DNA of 64,000 nucleotides from SB11 sp965249955 (GTDB taxonomy: Bacteria > Bacteroidota > Bacteroidia > UBA8524): positions 1,612,001 through 1,676,000 of the forward strand of contig OZ252261.1 in assembly GCA_965249955.1 (NCBI GenBank), written 5' to 3'. Under the pieces are notes generated by a model. The model worked only from the letters and a program-made list of their open reading frames with translations. It was not told where the DNA came from and made no database searches. Made by a program: the position numbers and the translations under genes. Below are positions 7,684-16,019 of this stretch, piece after piece (the first letter of the stretch is position 1; every line of letters starts with the position of its first letter).

Positions 7684-10600
7684 CTACCACTTGCCCACGG
7701 CTTCAAAAGCACTCCAATAATAGGGGTGAGCAAAGGCTTCGCTATCAGCCAATTGCATTTGCGATTGTGAAAGTGCTTGCGAATAGGGCATTCCTTCTTT
7801 AAGATTTCTATAAAAATAGCCCATTAGCATGCTGGTGGCCTCGTCGTGTACTTGCCATTGGGTAGCTATTACCGTGCCTACACCTTTAATTATAAACTCG
7901 TTGGCGGGGGTGTTTACCCATCCATCGGCTTTTTCATCGCTAACTGCCATGTTACACGCCGAAAGCACTAAAAGCTGTATGCTGCGAAGGTTTTTAAATT
8001 CACGAATTTCTGACATTGTAAAACGACCATCATCATTACTGGCGGTGTTGGGGGCAAGCACCAAATAGCTGTTATCAAAGTTTATTGGGTCTAAACGGCC
8101 GTGTGTAGCAAAATGAACAATGGTAAATTTCATTAACATTTCTTTGGCTTTATCCTCGCTTGCGCTATCGCGCAAATACATTACAGTATTTGGAAAAACA
8201 GCAGAAATGTCGTTTACCTCGTTTTCGGCGTTATCTAATGTTTTATCTGCATTGCCAAAGGCAAGTATATTTATCTTTTTAGATGCCCCTGCCTGAGCTT
8301 GGTATACAAAACGTAAATCGTTTATGTAGGCAATTTCAAACCTGCTTATTAAAAAATTTATTTTTTCGCCTTCCATTTTACCCAATGCCTGAAAAGGAAG
8401 TTTGTACAAAATGCCTGTAGTTACAAGAGCAATGCGCTTTTTCTCAGTTAAAAGGTCTTCAATAGGTGCTATAAACAATTGGTATAATTTTTCGCTGTTT
8501 TTTAGCACTATGTTTTTATCGCTTTTTGATGTGCTAACTTGTTGCTGAAACTCGTTTATTAGGCTTATTAATTCTGCTTTTTTAATGTTTACCTTACGTG
8601 CATTGAGGCTGTTATTACTGGCAGCAAATATTAATAATTGATTTTCAGTGGCTAAATATTCTATTACTATATCTTCATCGCCTAGACTAAAACGCGCATT
8701 ATCCAGTTTTTTAGGGTCGATGGTACTGCTAAAGCTATTTTGGTCTCCTCCTGATGCTATTATTGCCGAATCGACAAACCCTTGAAAGTTGGTTTCGCTT
8801 ACGTTTATCAAATCAAGCAGTTTATTTATTTTGTCGGCACTTTGTTGTTCTGCAGGTTTGCTTCGTTCTTTTATCAGCTCGCCATAGTATCCGTCTATTT
8901 TCAGCTCTAATTCTTTTGCCACACTTTGCTCTTCCACTCCCGCCAACAACTCGTTACTGCGTGTAGGGCCATTGTCTCCGCCGCGTGTTTGTTCAGATAA
9001 ACCTGTAATGTTCGATTTTTCTTGGTAGTAAAAAGCGGTTTTTACATCGTTTTGCCCTACCAATAGTTCTACCAAATCCTGATACAGTTTAAACTTATCT
9101 TGAGCTTTGGTGAAACTAACCAAGTATTTTTTACTGCCTGCAATATTGCCCTTTATGTTTTCTAAAATATCAACGGCTTCTTTTAGCTGGATAATGGCTT
9201 TGGCAGTATCTTTTTGTTTTAGGCTGATGGTAGAAGAGAGATACAAAGGCTCCCACTGGTAGCGGGTATTACCTGTTTGTTGGGCTATGCTAATGGCTTT
9301 GCTTAGGTATATTTTGGCCGAATCGTTTTTATTGGTTTGACTGTAGAGTTTGCCCAAAAATGTACCTGTTTCTATTATGCGCTCTTTTTCGCCTATTTGG
9401 TTAAAGTTTTTGTACGCTGCCTGTAAAAAGGTGTTTGCAATGGTATATTTTTTTTGCTTTAGGTACAACTTGCCCAACAATAGGTTGGCACTTGCTATCC
9501 CTCTATTATTGCCTGTATTTTGTGATAATTGTAAGCCTTGTTTAAGCCACTTTTCTGCCTCGGGCAATACACCGTCTTCGTAATATACCTCACCAATGTT
9601 TAGTGTGGCGGTAATAAGCAGTTCGCCTTTGTAGTTTACTTTTTCAAGCTGTTTGTATACCTCGTTAAATTGTAAAAGGGCGTTTTTAAAATCGCCTTGA
9701 TGAAAAAATATAGTGCCTATATTATTCACCGGTACTGCACGACTAAAGGGGTCGTTTACGGCTTGATAAACACTATCGGCTTTGAAATAATACTGTACGG
9801 CGGTTTTGTTTTCGGCAAGATAATTATAGGTATTGCCCAAACTGATGTATGCTCCCGACTCGACATACTCGTTTTTTAGGTCGTTGTTTAATGCTAATGA
9901 TTGAACCGCAACGTTTTTTGCACTGTCGTACTCACCCACTAAGTTATAATAATCGGCAAGGCTAATAAATGCGCTTGATGCTAAAAGACCGTTTTTTTTC
10001 TCTGTAGCTTCATTGGCTACTTGCCCAAACAATTGACGGCTTTTGGCAAATTCGCCCCTATCAATATAATACAGGCCTATATCAATATTGGTATAACCCA
10101 AACCGGCATAGTCGCCCGATTGCTGATAAGCATTGTACGCCGAATCGAAATAATTTTTTGCGTTTTCAAATTTACCTTGTGCTTTTTTTAGCCAACCCAA
10201 TTGCCTCCATGTATACCCTTGGTTGGTGAGGCTGTTACTTTCTTTGGCCAATAAAAGCGCTTCTGCCATTAGTTTTTCGGCTGCTTTGTAGTCGTTGTTA
10301 ACATTCCATTGAATCAACGAAAGGTATATGGCAACGTACATGGTTTGCTCTTTGTCTTCCATGTATTGGTACTTGGCTTTGGCTTGCAGCAAATAATCGC
10401 GCGCTTGCTCGTACGATTTTATCTCGTAATAGCACAAAGCAAGGTTGTACAAGCCGTTGGCAATGCCAATATCGTTGCCAATGTTTTCGTACATTTTTTT
10501 TGATGTCTCGTAGTACGAAATGGCTTTATCGTAATTTTTTACATTGTAATATACAGTGCCTATGGATTCTTTTATTTTGGCCAGTTTATCGGTAGTATCG

Positions 10601-12747
10601 TTGTTTGATATGTACAAATCTTGGGCACTACTATAATAACTAACGGCACTATCAACACTGCCGCTTTCTTTCCATAAGGCGGCAATTTTTTCGTATGAGT
10701 AGGCCATATCAACCACGTCGTTTACTTCTTTGTTCAAGGCAATGGCTTGACGGTGGAATAGTATGGCGCTATCATAATTACCCAAATTCCAATAGGCTTG
10801 CCCGATGTTTGAGGTGGAGAAACCCGCTCCCGATTTATCATCTAACGATATTTTTATTTCGTAGGCATCTTGGTAGTAACTGATAGCGTCGCGGTATTGA
10901 CCCATTTTAAAATAGGTGTCGGCAATATCGTCAAATGCGGTAGCGTATTTTGCTCCGTATCCTGCTTCGTAAAACAAACGTCCTGAGGTTTTATATCGCT
11001 CAAGTGCTTCTTGGTATTCGCCTTTTTTCTTACTTACGTAGGCAATATTGCGGTACAAGGTTGCTCTATCGCTTTTTGAACCATCTATGCGGTTAAGTAT
11101 TTTCTCTGCCTCATCGTAGGCTTTGATAGCCGCGTCTTGATCTCCTTTTTCTGATACGGTATAACCTTTATCCCAAAGTATGTAGGCCAGTAATTCGTTT
11201 ACTGCATAAGAATCACTTTTCAGTCGTGCTTTTCTCAATACTTTTTCAGCCAATTCAAAGTTTGCTATCGATTCTTTGTATTTTGACCAATCGCCCAAAA
11301 CATCCCCTTTTTTATATATGGAGCGGGCATACTCTAAACTATCGCCCAAATGCAAATAAGCTATTGCAGCAGAATCGTAGTAGGCTATGGCTTGGCTATA
11401 CAGGTTTTGGGTTTTGTATAGTTTTCCGCCTTCAAAATAACCGTAGGCTCTTATTTTTGTATTTGCTAAGTAATTTGCAGCCAGCAATATTGCATTTATA
11501 CACTTATTGGCGGTGCGGTATTGTTGTTTGGCGGCATATTCTGTTGCTCTTTCGCCCCAAGTTTCGTAAAAACCACCGGTAAGGTCGCTTTCATTAAACT
11601 CTAAAATTTCAAGTTGTCGTATTGTGCTGTTAGTGGCCAATAAACTGTCTAAAATAACCCCCGGTGTTGAAGGCGAGTTGTTTAGCAACCATGTGGCATA
11701 GGTTTCGTTCACCTTATAGTCTTTGCTCATGTACTTGCGTGGAAAGCTGTGCACAAAACCTAAAAAATCATGTATATCGGCCGTGTCGGGTTCTAAAAAC
11801 AAATCGTGGATTGATTTGCCTGTATTTTGACCTTTGCTGGCTGGGGTTAAAAAAATATCGGCTTCGCGGGTAAGTTCTTCCGTTTCGGCTATTTGCTGTG
11901 CCATTAGTTGCAACATTAGCGACTGAAACCTGCGGCTATCGTAGTGTAGTATATAACGCGGATTTAAAAACTGCTCCCTGTCGTTGTTTTTAAAATATAC
12001 ATCGTTGCCCAGTAGCTTATACAGAGTTGTTTCTTCTTTAAACTTACTTAGTATGCGGGTTTCAATTACGTCGCCTGCTTGTATCCAGTTGTACACATCG
12101 GTAGAGTCGTATATTTCAACTTCTGCAATAGCATACCACGGGTATACTTCAACTATTTCACCTCTGCCCAACTGAAACAACCTGCTTGGCACACTATCAG
12201 GAAGGGGGGCACTTACGGGAAACGCTACTGCGCCTTTTACCAAACCATCGTTTAGCCCTGCGTTTATTTGTACCCTAAATTTTGTGCCGTTGCGAGAAAG
12301 AACATCTTCTATTCTAAAGGTGAAACTTTTGCGGTAGTCTTTATCGGAGTATTGATAGTATACCGAGTCGGTACTTTCCAGCATTGTATAGCACAAATCA
12401 ATAAATTGAAAAAAAGACTTTGCAAATGCTGCCGAACCTGCATTATCAACCCACTTTAATCCTTCGTTGTATACTTCTATCGATTGCTTGTATCGTCCGG
12501 CTTTAAACTCGCAAAAAGCATTAATAATGTACGATTCTATCATCTGTACTTGTCGCGGAGCATCAAAACTTAGTTCTAAATCCAAATGCAATTTGGTGTA
12601 CTTGCAGGCGGTATCGTACTCTTCAAGGTTAAATGCCGATGAGGCACTGTCGTGATAATAATCGGCCAGTTTATATTTTAAGCTGTCTTGCGCCACCGCC
12701 GCCACAAAACAAAAGGCAAACAGAAGAAAGGCTAATGGTTTTTTCAT
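7684..12747 (-). CDS. Exported TPR-repeat protein with C-terminal CHAT (caspase-fold) peptidase domain
   Basis: This 1687-residue protein starts with a Sec signal peptide (MKKPLAFLLFAFCFVAAVAQ), so the product leaves the cytoplasm. Residues about 20-350 are an N-terminal alpha/beta region. From about 390 to 1250 there are more than twenty TPR units (for example ALERYKTSGRLFYEAGYGAK, AISYYQDAYEIKISLDDKSG, AILFHRQAIALNKEVNDVVD). A linker of about 100 residues leads into a CHAT domain at about 1370-1687 with the catalytic dyad His1549 (HFATHG) and Cys1598 (VLSACN). CHAT domains are caspase/separase-related cysteine peptidases. The gene heads a likely operon with the kinase-like and receiver genes downstream. 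The target is unknown. Similar secreted TPR-CHAT proteins are common in Bacteroidota; coupling to this particular pair is what stands out. Confidence 0.92.
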   Translation of the reverse strand: MKKPLAFLLFAFCFVAAVAQDSLKYKLADYYHDSASSAFNLEEYDTACKYTKLHLDLELSFDAPRQVQMIESYIINAFCEFKAGRYKQSIEVYNEGLKWVDNAGSAAFAKSFFQFIDLCYTMLESTDSVYYQYSDKDYRKSFTFRIEDVLSRNGTKFRVQINAGLNDGLVKGAVAFPVSAPLPDSVPSRLFQLGRGEIVEVYPWYAIAEVEIYDSTDVYNWIQAGDVIETRILSKFKEETTLYKLLGNDVYFKNNDREQFLNPRYILHYDSRRFQSLMLQLMAQQIAETEELTREADIFLTPASKGQNTGKSIHDLFLEPDTADIHDFLGFVHSFPRKYMSKDYKVNETYATWLLNNSPSTPGVILDSLLATNSTIRQLEILEFNESDLTGGFYETWGERATEYAAKQQYRTANKCINAILLAANYLANTKIRAYGYFEGGKLYKTQNLYSQAIAYYDSAAIAYLHLGDSLEYARSIYKKGDVLGDWSKYKESIANFELAEKVLRKARLKSDSYAVNELLAYILWDKGYTVSEKGDQDAAIKAYDEAEKILNRIDGSKSDRATLYRNIAYVSKKKGEYQEALERYKTSGRLFYEAGYGAKYATAFDDIADTYFKMGQYRDAISYYQDAYEIKISLDDKSGAGFSTSNIGQAYWNLGNYDSAILFHRQAIALNKEVNDVVDMAYSYEKIAALWKESGSVDSAVSYYSSAQDLYISNNDTTDKLAKIKESIGTVYYNVKNYDKAISYYETSKKMYENIGNDIGIANGLYNLALCYYEIKSYEQARDYLLQAKAKYQYMEDKEQTMYVAIYLSLIQWNVNNDYKAAEKLMAEALLLAKESNSLTNQGYTWRQLGWLKKAQGKFENAKNYFDSAYNAYQQSGDYAGLGYTNIDIGLYYIDRGEFAKSRQLFGQVANEATEKKNGLLASSAFISLADYYNLVGEYDSAKNVAVQSLALNNDLKNEYVESGAYISLGNTYNYLAENKTAVQYYFKADSVYQAVNDPFSRAVPVNNIGTIFFHQGDFKNALLQFNEVYKQLEKVNYKGELLITATLNIGEVYYEDGVLPEAEKWLKQGLQLSQNTGNNRGIASANLLLGKLYLKQKKYTIANTFLQAAYKNFNQIGEKERIIETGTFLGKLYSQTNKNDSAKIYLSKAISIAQQTGNTRYQWEPLYLSSTISLKQKDTAKAIIQLKEAVDILENIKGNIAGSKKYLVSFTKAQDKFKLYQDLVELLVGQNDVKTAFYYQEKSNITGLSEQTRGGDNGPTRSNELLAGVEEQSVAKELELKIDGYYGELIKERSKPAEQQSADKINKLLDLINVSETNFQGFVDSAIIASGGDQNSFSSTIDPKKLDNARFSLGDEDIVIEYLATENQLLIFAASNNSLNARKVNIKKAELISLINEFQQQVSTSKSDKNIVLKNSEKLYQLFIAPIEDLLTEKKRIALVTTGILYKLPFQALGKMEGEKINFLISRFEIAYINDLRFVYQAQAGASKKINILAFGNADKTLDNAENEVNDISAVFPNTVMYLRDSASEDKAKEMLMKFTIVHFATHGRLDPINFDNSYLVLAPNTASNDDGRFTMSEIREFKNLRSIQLLVLSACNMAVSDEKADGWVNTPANEFIIKGVGTVIATQWQVHDEATSMLMGYFYRNLKEGMPYSQALSQSQMQLADSEAFAHPYYWSAFEAVGKW

Positions 12748-12890
12748 GGCTTAAAAAAGGCTAGTTATCAAAAATAGTAATTGTGCGTACACTATTTCAA
12801 TGTTTTATGTGCTATTGATAAAATAAACACGCAAAAGGTGAATGCTATTACTGATTAAAACAGCACTCAAACTCTGTTTTGTAAAAAACC

Positions 12891-12971
12891 ACAGCCCGCA
12901 GAGACTAAAGTCCCTGCGGGCTGTGTCTATTATAGACCTCCCCCAACCCCTCCTTACTTAAGGAGGGGAAA
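12891..12971. repeat. GACTAAAGTC hairpin and a P1/P2-type palindrome
   Basis: 12891-12924 is a hairpin with 16-base arms and one mismatch (ACAGCCCGCAGAGACT pairing with AGTCCCTGCGGGCTGT). Its core, GGGACT-AGTCCC in one arm, resembles the repeats at 19842 and 23956. Immediately after it, 12935-12971 is a P2-type copy of the CCCCTCC...GGAGGGG family. Both lie upstream of the TPR-CHAT gene and downstream of pgk on the minus strand, so the hairpin may also end the pgk transcript. The rest of 12748-12990 shows nothing else. Confidence 0.65.
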
Positions 12972-12990
12972 TGGAAAGAGCAAACTGTTT

Positions 12991-14196
12991 TTAGCTATTT
13001 GCAGCAGTGCTGTTTATGGCAGCAATACCGGGTAGTTCTTTGCCTTCAAAATACTCAAGCAATGCACCACCACCTGTTGATACATAGCTTACTTTATCGG
13101 CAAGGTTAAATTTGTTTATGGCTGCGGCACTATCGCCACCACCTATAAGCGTAAATGCTCCATTGCCTGTGGCAGTAGCTACTGCTTGGGCTACTGTTTT
13201 GGTTCCGTTTTCAAAACTGCTCATTTCAAAAACACCCATTGGGCCATTCCACAATACGGTTTTGCTGTTGGCTATTACCTCAGCAAATTTTGCTGCTGCT
13301 TTAGGGCCAATATCTAAGCCCATCCACCCTGTGGGAATGTCGCTATTGTCGCATTCTTGCGTTGCCGCATCGTTGGCGAATTTATCGGCTATTATGCTAT
13401 CCTCAGGCAAATAAATGTTTACGCCTTTTTCTTCGGCTTTTTTCAAAATATCAACACAGGTTTGCAAACGGTCTTCTTCGCATAGCGAACCGCCTATATT
13501 TTTGCCTTGCGCTTTAAAAAAGGTATACGCCATACCGCCACCAATTATCATATTGTCTACCCTATCCATAAGGTTCTCAATAATCAATAACTTATCTGAT
13601 ACTTTCGCTCCGCCCATAATAGCTGTAAACGGCTTTTGAGCATTGTGCATCACCTTTTCGGCATTGGCAACCTCGTTGGCCATTACATAACCAAAGTATT
13701 TGGCATTAGGGAAAAAATCGGCAATAATAGCTGTGCTGGCGTGTGCACGGTGTGCAGTACCAAAGGCATCGTTTACATATACATCGCCCAATGCAGCTAA
13801 TTTTTGTGCAAAGTCGCGGTCTCCTTTTTCTTCTTCTTTATAAAAACGAAGGTTCTCTAATACTAATACCTCGCCTGCCTTCAAGGCTTTGCTCAAATTT
13901 TGAGCATCCTCGCCTATACAATTGGGGGCAAAACTAACTACCGTTTGTAGCAACTCTTGTATACGAGCTACGGTGTGTTTTAGTGAGAATTTCTCTTCGG
14001 GGCCTGTTTTTGGGCGACCCAAGTGCGACATTAGTATGGTACTTCCGCCATCGTTAAGTATTTTTTTGATGGTTGGGATAGCCGCACGGATGCGAGAATC
14101 ATCGGTGATGTTGAAATCGGCATCCAAAGGCACATTAAAATCAACGCGAATAAGGGCGCGCTTGCCCGCAAAGTTCAAATTGTCAATGGTTTTCAT
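12991..14196 (-). CDS. pgk: Phosphoglycerate kinase
   Basis: This 401-residue enzyme of glycolysis and gluconeogenesis transfers phosphate between 1,3-bisphosphoglycerate and ADP in the cytoplasm. Diagnostic segments are present: ALIRVDFNVPLD at the N-terminus, the substrate loop SHLGRPKTG, the FGTAHRAHAS helix, AIMGGAKVSDKLL, WNGPMGVFE, and the nucleotide-binding LIGGGDSAAA with STGGGALLEYFEGKELPG near the end. Length is normal. The ATG at 14196 matches the family start. A TAACTTTG box lies at 14223-14216 on the minus strand, and a perfect TetR-type palindrome lies just upstream of it. Confidence 0.98.
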   Translation of the reverse strand: MKTIDNLNFAGKRALIRVDFNVPLDADFNITDDSRIRAAIPTIKKILNDGGSTILMSHLGRPKTGPEEKFSLKHTVARIQELLQTVVSFAPNCIGEDAQNLSKALKAGEVLVLENLRFYKEEEKGDRDFAQKLAALGDVYVNDAFGTAHRAHASTAIIADFFPNAKYFGYVMANEVANAEKVMHNAQKPFTAIMGGAKVSDKLLIIENLMDRVDNMIIGGGMAYTFFKAQGKNIGGSLCEEDRLQTCVDILKKAEEKGVNIYLPEDSIIADKFANDAATQECDNSDIPTGWMGLDIGPKAAAKFAEVIANSKTVLWNGPMGVFEMSSFENGTKTVAQAVATATGNGAFTLIGGGDSAAAINKFNLADKVSYVSTGGGALLEYFEGKELPGIAAINSTAANS

Positions 14197-14215
14197 TGGC
14201 TTTTTCTATTTGCCG

Positions 14216-14223
14216 CAAAGTTA
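14216..14223 (-). promoter_or_regulatory. pgk promoter, -7 box
   Basis: TAACTTTG on the minus strand fits the TAnnTTTG box used by the primary sigma factor of Bacteroidota. It lies 20 bases before the pgk ATG. A TTTTTTG sequence at about 14246-14239 could serve as the -33 box, though the spacing is short. Confidence 0.5.
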
Positions 14224-14244
14224 CTATTAATACTTCAGCAAAAA

Positions 14245-14262
14245 AGTGAGTGTTCACTCACT
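14245..14262. promoter_or_regulatory. TetR-type operator 1
   Basis: AGTGAGTGTTCACTCACT is a perfect inverted repeat with 8-base arms and a 2-base centre. Its form is that of TetR/AcrR-family operators. It overlaps or abuts the -33 region of the pgk promoter. The centre-to-centre distance to the second copy is 53 bases, close to five helical turns. No tetR gene lies in the window. Confidence 0.6.
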
Positions 14263-14297
14263 ATTGCTGTTTTTAGGCACGAAAACACGACTATATT

Positions 14298-14315
14298 AGT
14301 GAGTACTTACTCACT
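14298..14315. promoter_or_regulatory. TetR-type operator 2
   Basis: AGTGAGTACTTACTCACT is a second perfect 8+2+8 inverted repeat, differing from the first by a symmetric pair of substitutions (G to A in one arm, C to T in the other). That paired change argues for selection on dyad symmetry. It lies 49 bases upstream of the -7 box of the Rieske gene, so it could control either divergent gene. Confidence 0.6.
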
Positions 14316-14363
14316 TTAGCAAACCAAAAGCTTTTACTCCGTTTCATAAAACCCATAAAACCT

Positions 14364-14371
14364 TATATTTG
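14364..14371 (+). promoter_or_regulatory. Rieske gene promoter, -7 box
   Basis: TATATTTG fits TAnnTTTG. It ends only five bases before the ATG at 14377, so transcription would begin at or next to the start codon (a leaderless message). No good -33 box is visible. Confidence 0.35.
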
Positions 14372-14376
14372 GTGCA

Positions 14377-14724
14377 ATGGCAGAGAACTATACATGGTTT
14401 AAAGTATACGATTTTGCAACACACGGTGCAGAACCACAAGAACTGTTTACCCTACGGGCAATTGACCTTGATGGCAAACGGGTGGTTTTGGTGCGAAATG
14501 ATAAAGGCTATTATGCTGTTGATGATAAGTGCCCACACGCAGGCTACCCGCTTAGTCATGGAAAGTGTATGGAAGATGGCACATTGATGTGCATTTACCA
14601 CCGCTACCGTTTTGATTTGGAAACGGGACAAAGCGGCGGCGACTATGTGCAAACCCACCCTGTACGTGTTGATGAGAAGGGTGTGTTTATTGGTCTGAAA
14701 AAGAAAAGTTGGTGGCGGTTGTAG
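14377..14724 (+). CDS. Rieske [2Fe-2S] ferredoxin-like protein
   Basis: This is a 115-residue single-domain protein with the Rieske cluster ligands C52-x-H54 (CPHAGYPLSHG) and C72-x2-H75 (CIYHRYRF). The Gln/Gly loops around them are as expected for the ferredoxin component of dioxygenases or the small NirD-like subunit. There is no signal peptide, so it acts in the cytoplasm as an electron carrier. No oxygenase or reductase gene is next to it, so the partner is unknown. It faces pgk across a gap holding the two palindromic operators, which suggests ligand-responsive control of at least one of the pair. Confidence 0.93.
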   Translation: MAENYTWFKVYDFATHGAEPQELFTLRAIDLDGKRVVLVRNDKGYYAVDDKCPHAGYPLSHGKCMEDGTLMCIYHRYRFDLETGQSGGDYVQTHPVRVDEKGVFIGLKKKSWWRL

Positions 14725-14804
14725 TAAGAACACCCACTGAGAATAGCCAATAATCTAAAGATAACTAAAATTAATAATTATATTGCATTGTAATAGGGAT
14801 ACTT

Positions 14805-16019
14805 ATGGCTAACAGGCAAGCTATTGATACAATAAAAGGCTATTTCTATCAATTTGATTATACAATTAAACAAATTTTAGAACAGCAGGATATTGATAAT
14901 GAAGTAACTATTGAAGGTGTTGAAGATGTAGACATAAAAACCGCTACTGAAGTTACTGCTATTCAATGTAAGTATTATGAAAAAACGGAGTATAATCATT
15001 CTGTAATAGCTGAACCTATACGGTTAATGCTTAGGGACTTTAAGGAAAGGAAAGATTTAGGAAAAGAAACGGTTAAATATAAACTTTATGGGCACTATCA
15101 TAGTGGTCAACACAAACTTATTCTGCCATTAACAATAGACTTTCTCAAAAAACATTTTCTAACCTACAAAGAAAATAAAGTTGAAATAACCTTTCATAAT
15201 GACTTGGGACTGCTAGATTGGGAATTAGAAGAATTTATCTCTATTTTAAATATAGATATTTATGCAAAAAAGTATGAAGAGCAAATACAAGATATCTTTG
15301 CTTATCTATCTTCAAGTTTTCAATGTACATCAAGAGAAGCTTCTTTTTTCTACTACAACAACTGCTTGAGAATCACTAAAGAGCTCGCTACAAAAAACAC
15401 AATCGAGGATAGGAAGATGAATAAAGGGCGGTTAATAGCTGCTCTTAAGGAAAGTAAAAATATAATCTTCAATGATTGGTATATAGCATTTATTGGTAGA
15501 AAAGAGCATTTTAAACTTTTAAGGGATGAGCACTTTACAGGATTAAATATATCACCTTTTGCTCGATTTTTCTTAATTGATGTTTCTTCAATCGATTATA
15601 AACGGCAGGAAGTAAAGGAGGTTCTCTTATTGATTATCAAAAAATGGTCTAAAACTTCTAAAAGGGAAAATGAACGTTTTTCTCCTTATATCCTATTGAC
15701 TGGCGTTGAGGAAGCAAAGTGTAACGAATTAAAAGCTGAACTTTATAATGAAGGAATTAGAATTAATGATGGGCATAGTTTCTCAGGTTCGACATTTAGC
15801 CCCCTAGAGATCATTAAAAGGCCTCTTGTTGATGAAAAAGGGATTAAATGGGTTAATGAAATAGAAAACCTAGATGTAATTTTTTCTGAACTTAGAAGTA
15901 CCACAAAGTTTGTCTATCAGTTTTATTTGGACACACCATTCTACAATAATACACGAGAGGATATTAATGTTATTAATATTCAGTATGAATTACTATCAGA
16001 CATAAAACATATAATGTAA
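14805..16019 (+). CDS. PD-(D/E)xK nuclease of DUF4297/Cap4 type, HerA-associated
   Basis: This 404-residue cytoplasmic protein has an N-terminal domain (about 1-100) reading like the dsDNA nuclease domain formerly called DUF4297: KGYFYQFDYTIKQILEQ, then VTIEGVEDVDI (E37, D41, D43) and VTAIQCKYYE with the Q54-x-K56 pair. E..D..QxK is the usual restriction-endonuclease-fold arrangement. The remainder (about 105-404) is alpha/beta and unrecognised; a segment at about 240-300 (FFLIDVSSIDYKRQEVKEVL) is like a Rossmann-type half. The stop overlaps the start of the HerA gene by one base (TAATG), so the two are translationally coupled. Pairs of this nuclease type with HerA are known anti-phage modules. 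Base composition is clearly more AT-rich than pgk and folA on either side, which suggests acquisition. Confidence 0.75.
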   Translation: MANRQAIDTIKGYFYQFDYTIKQILEQQDIDNEVTIEGVEDVDIKTATEVTAIQCKYYEKTEYNHSVIAEPIRLMLRDFKERKDLGKETVKYKLYGHYHSGQHKLILPLTIDFLKKHFLTYKENKVEITFHNDLGLLDWELEEFISILNIDIYAKKYEEQIQDIFAYLSSSFQCTSREASFFYYNNCLRITKELATKNTIEDRKMNKGRLIAALKESKNIIFNDWYIAFIGRKEHFKLLRDEHFTGLNISPFARFFLIDVSSIDYKRQEVKEVLLLIIKKWSKTSKRENERFSPYILLTGVEEAKCNELKAELYNEGIRINDGHSFSGSTFSPLEIIKRPLVDEKGIKWVNEIENLDVIFSELRSTTKFVYQFYLDTPFYNNTREDINVINIQYELLSDIKHIM

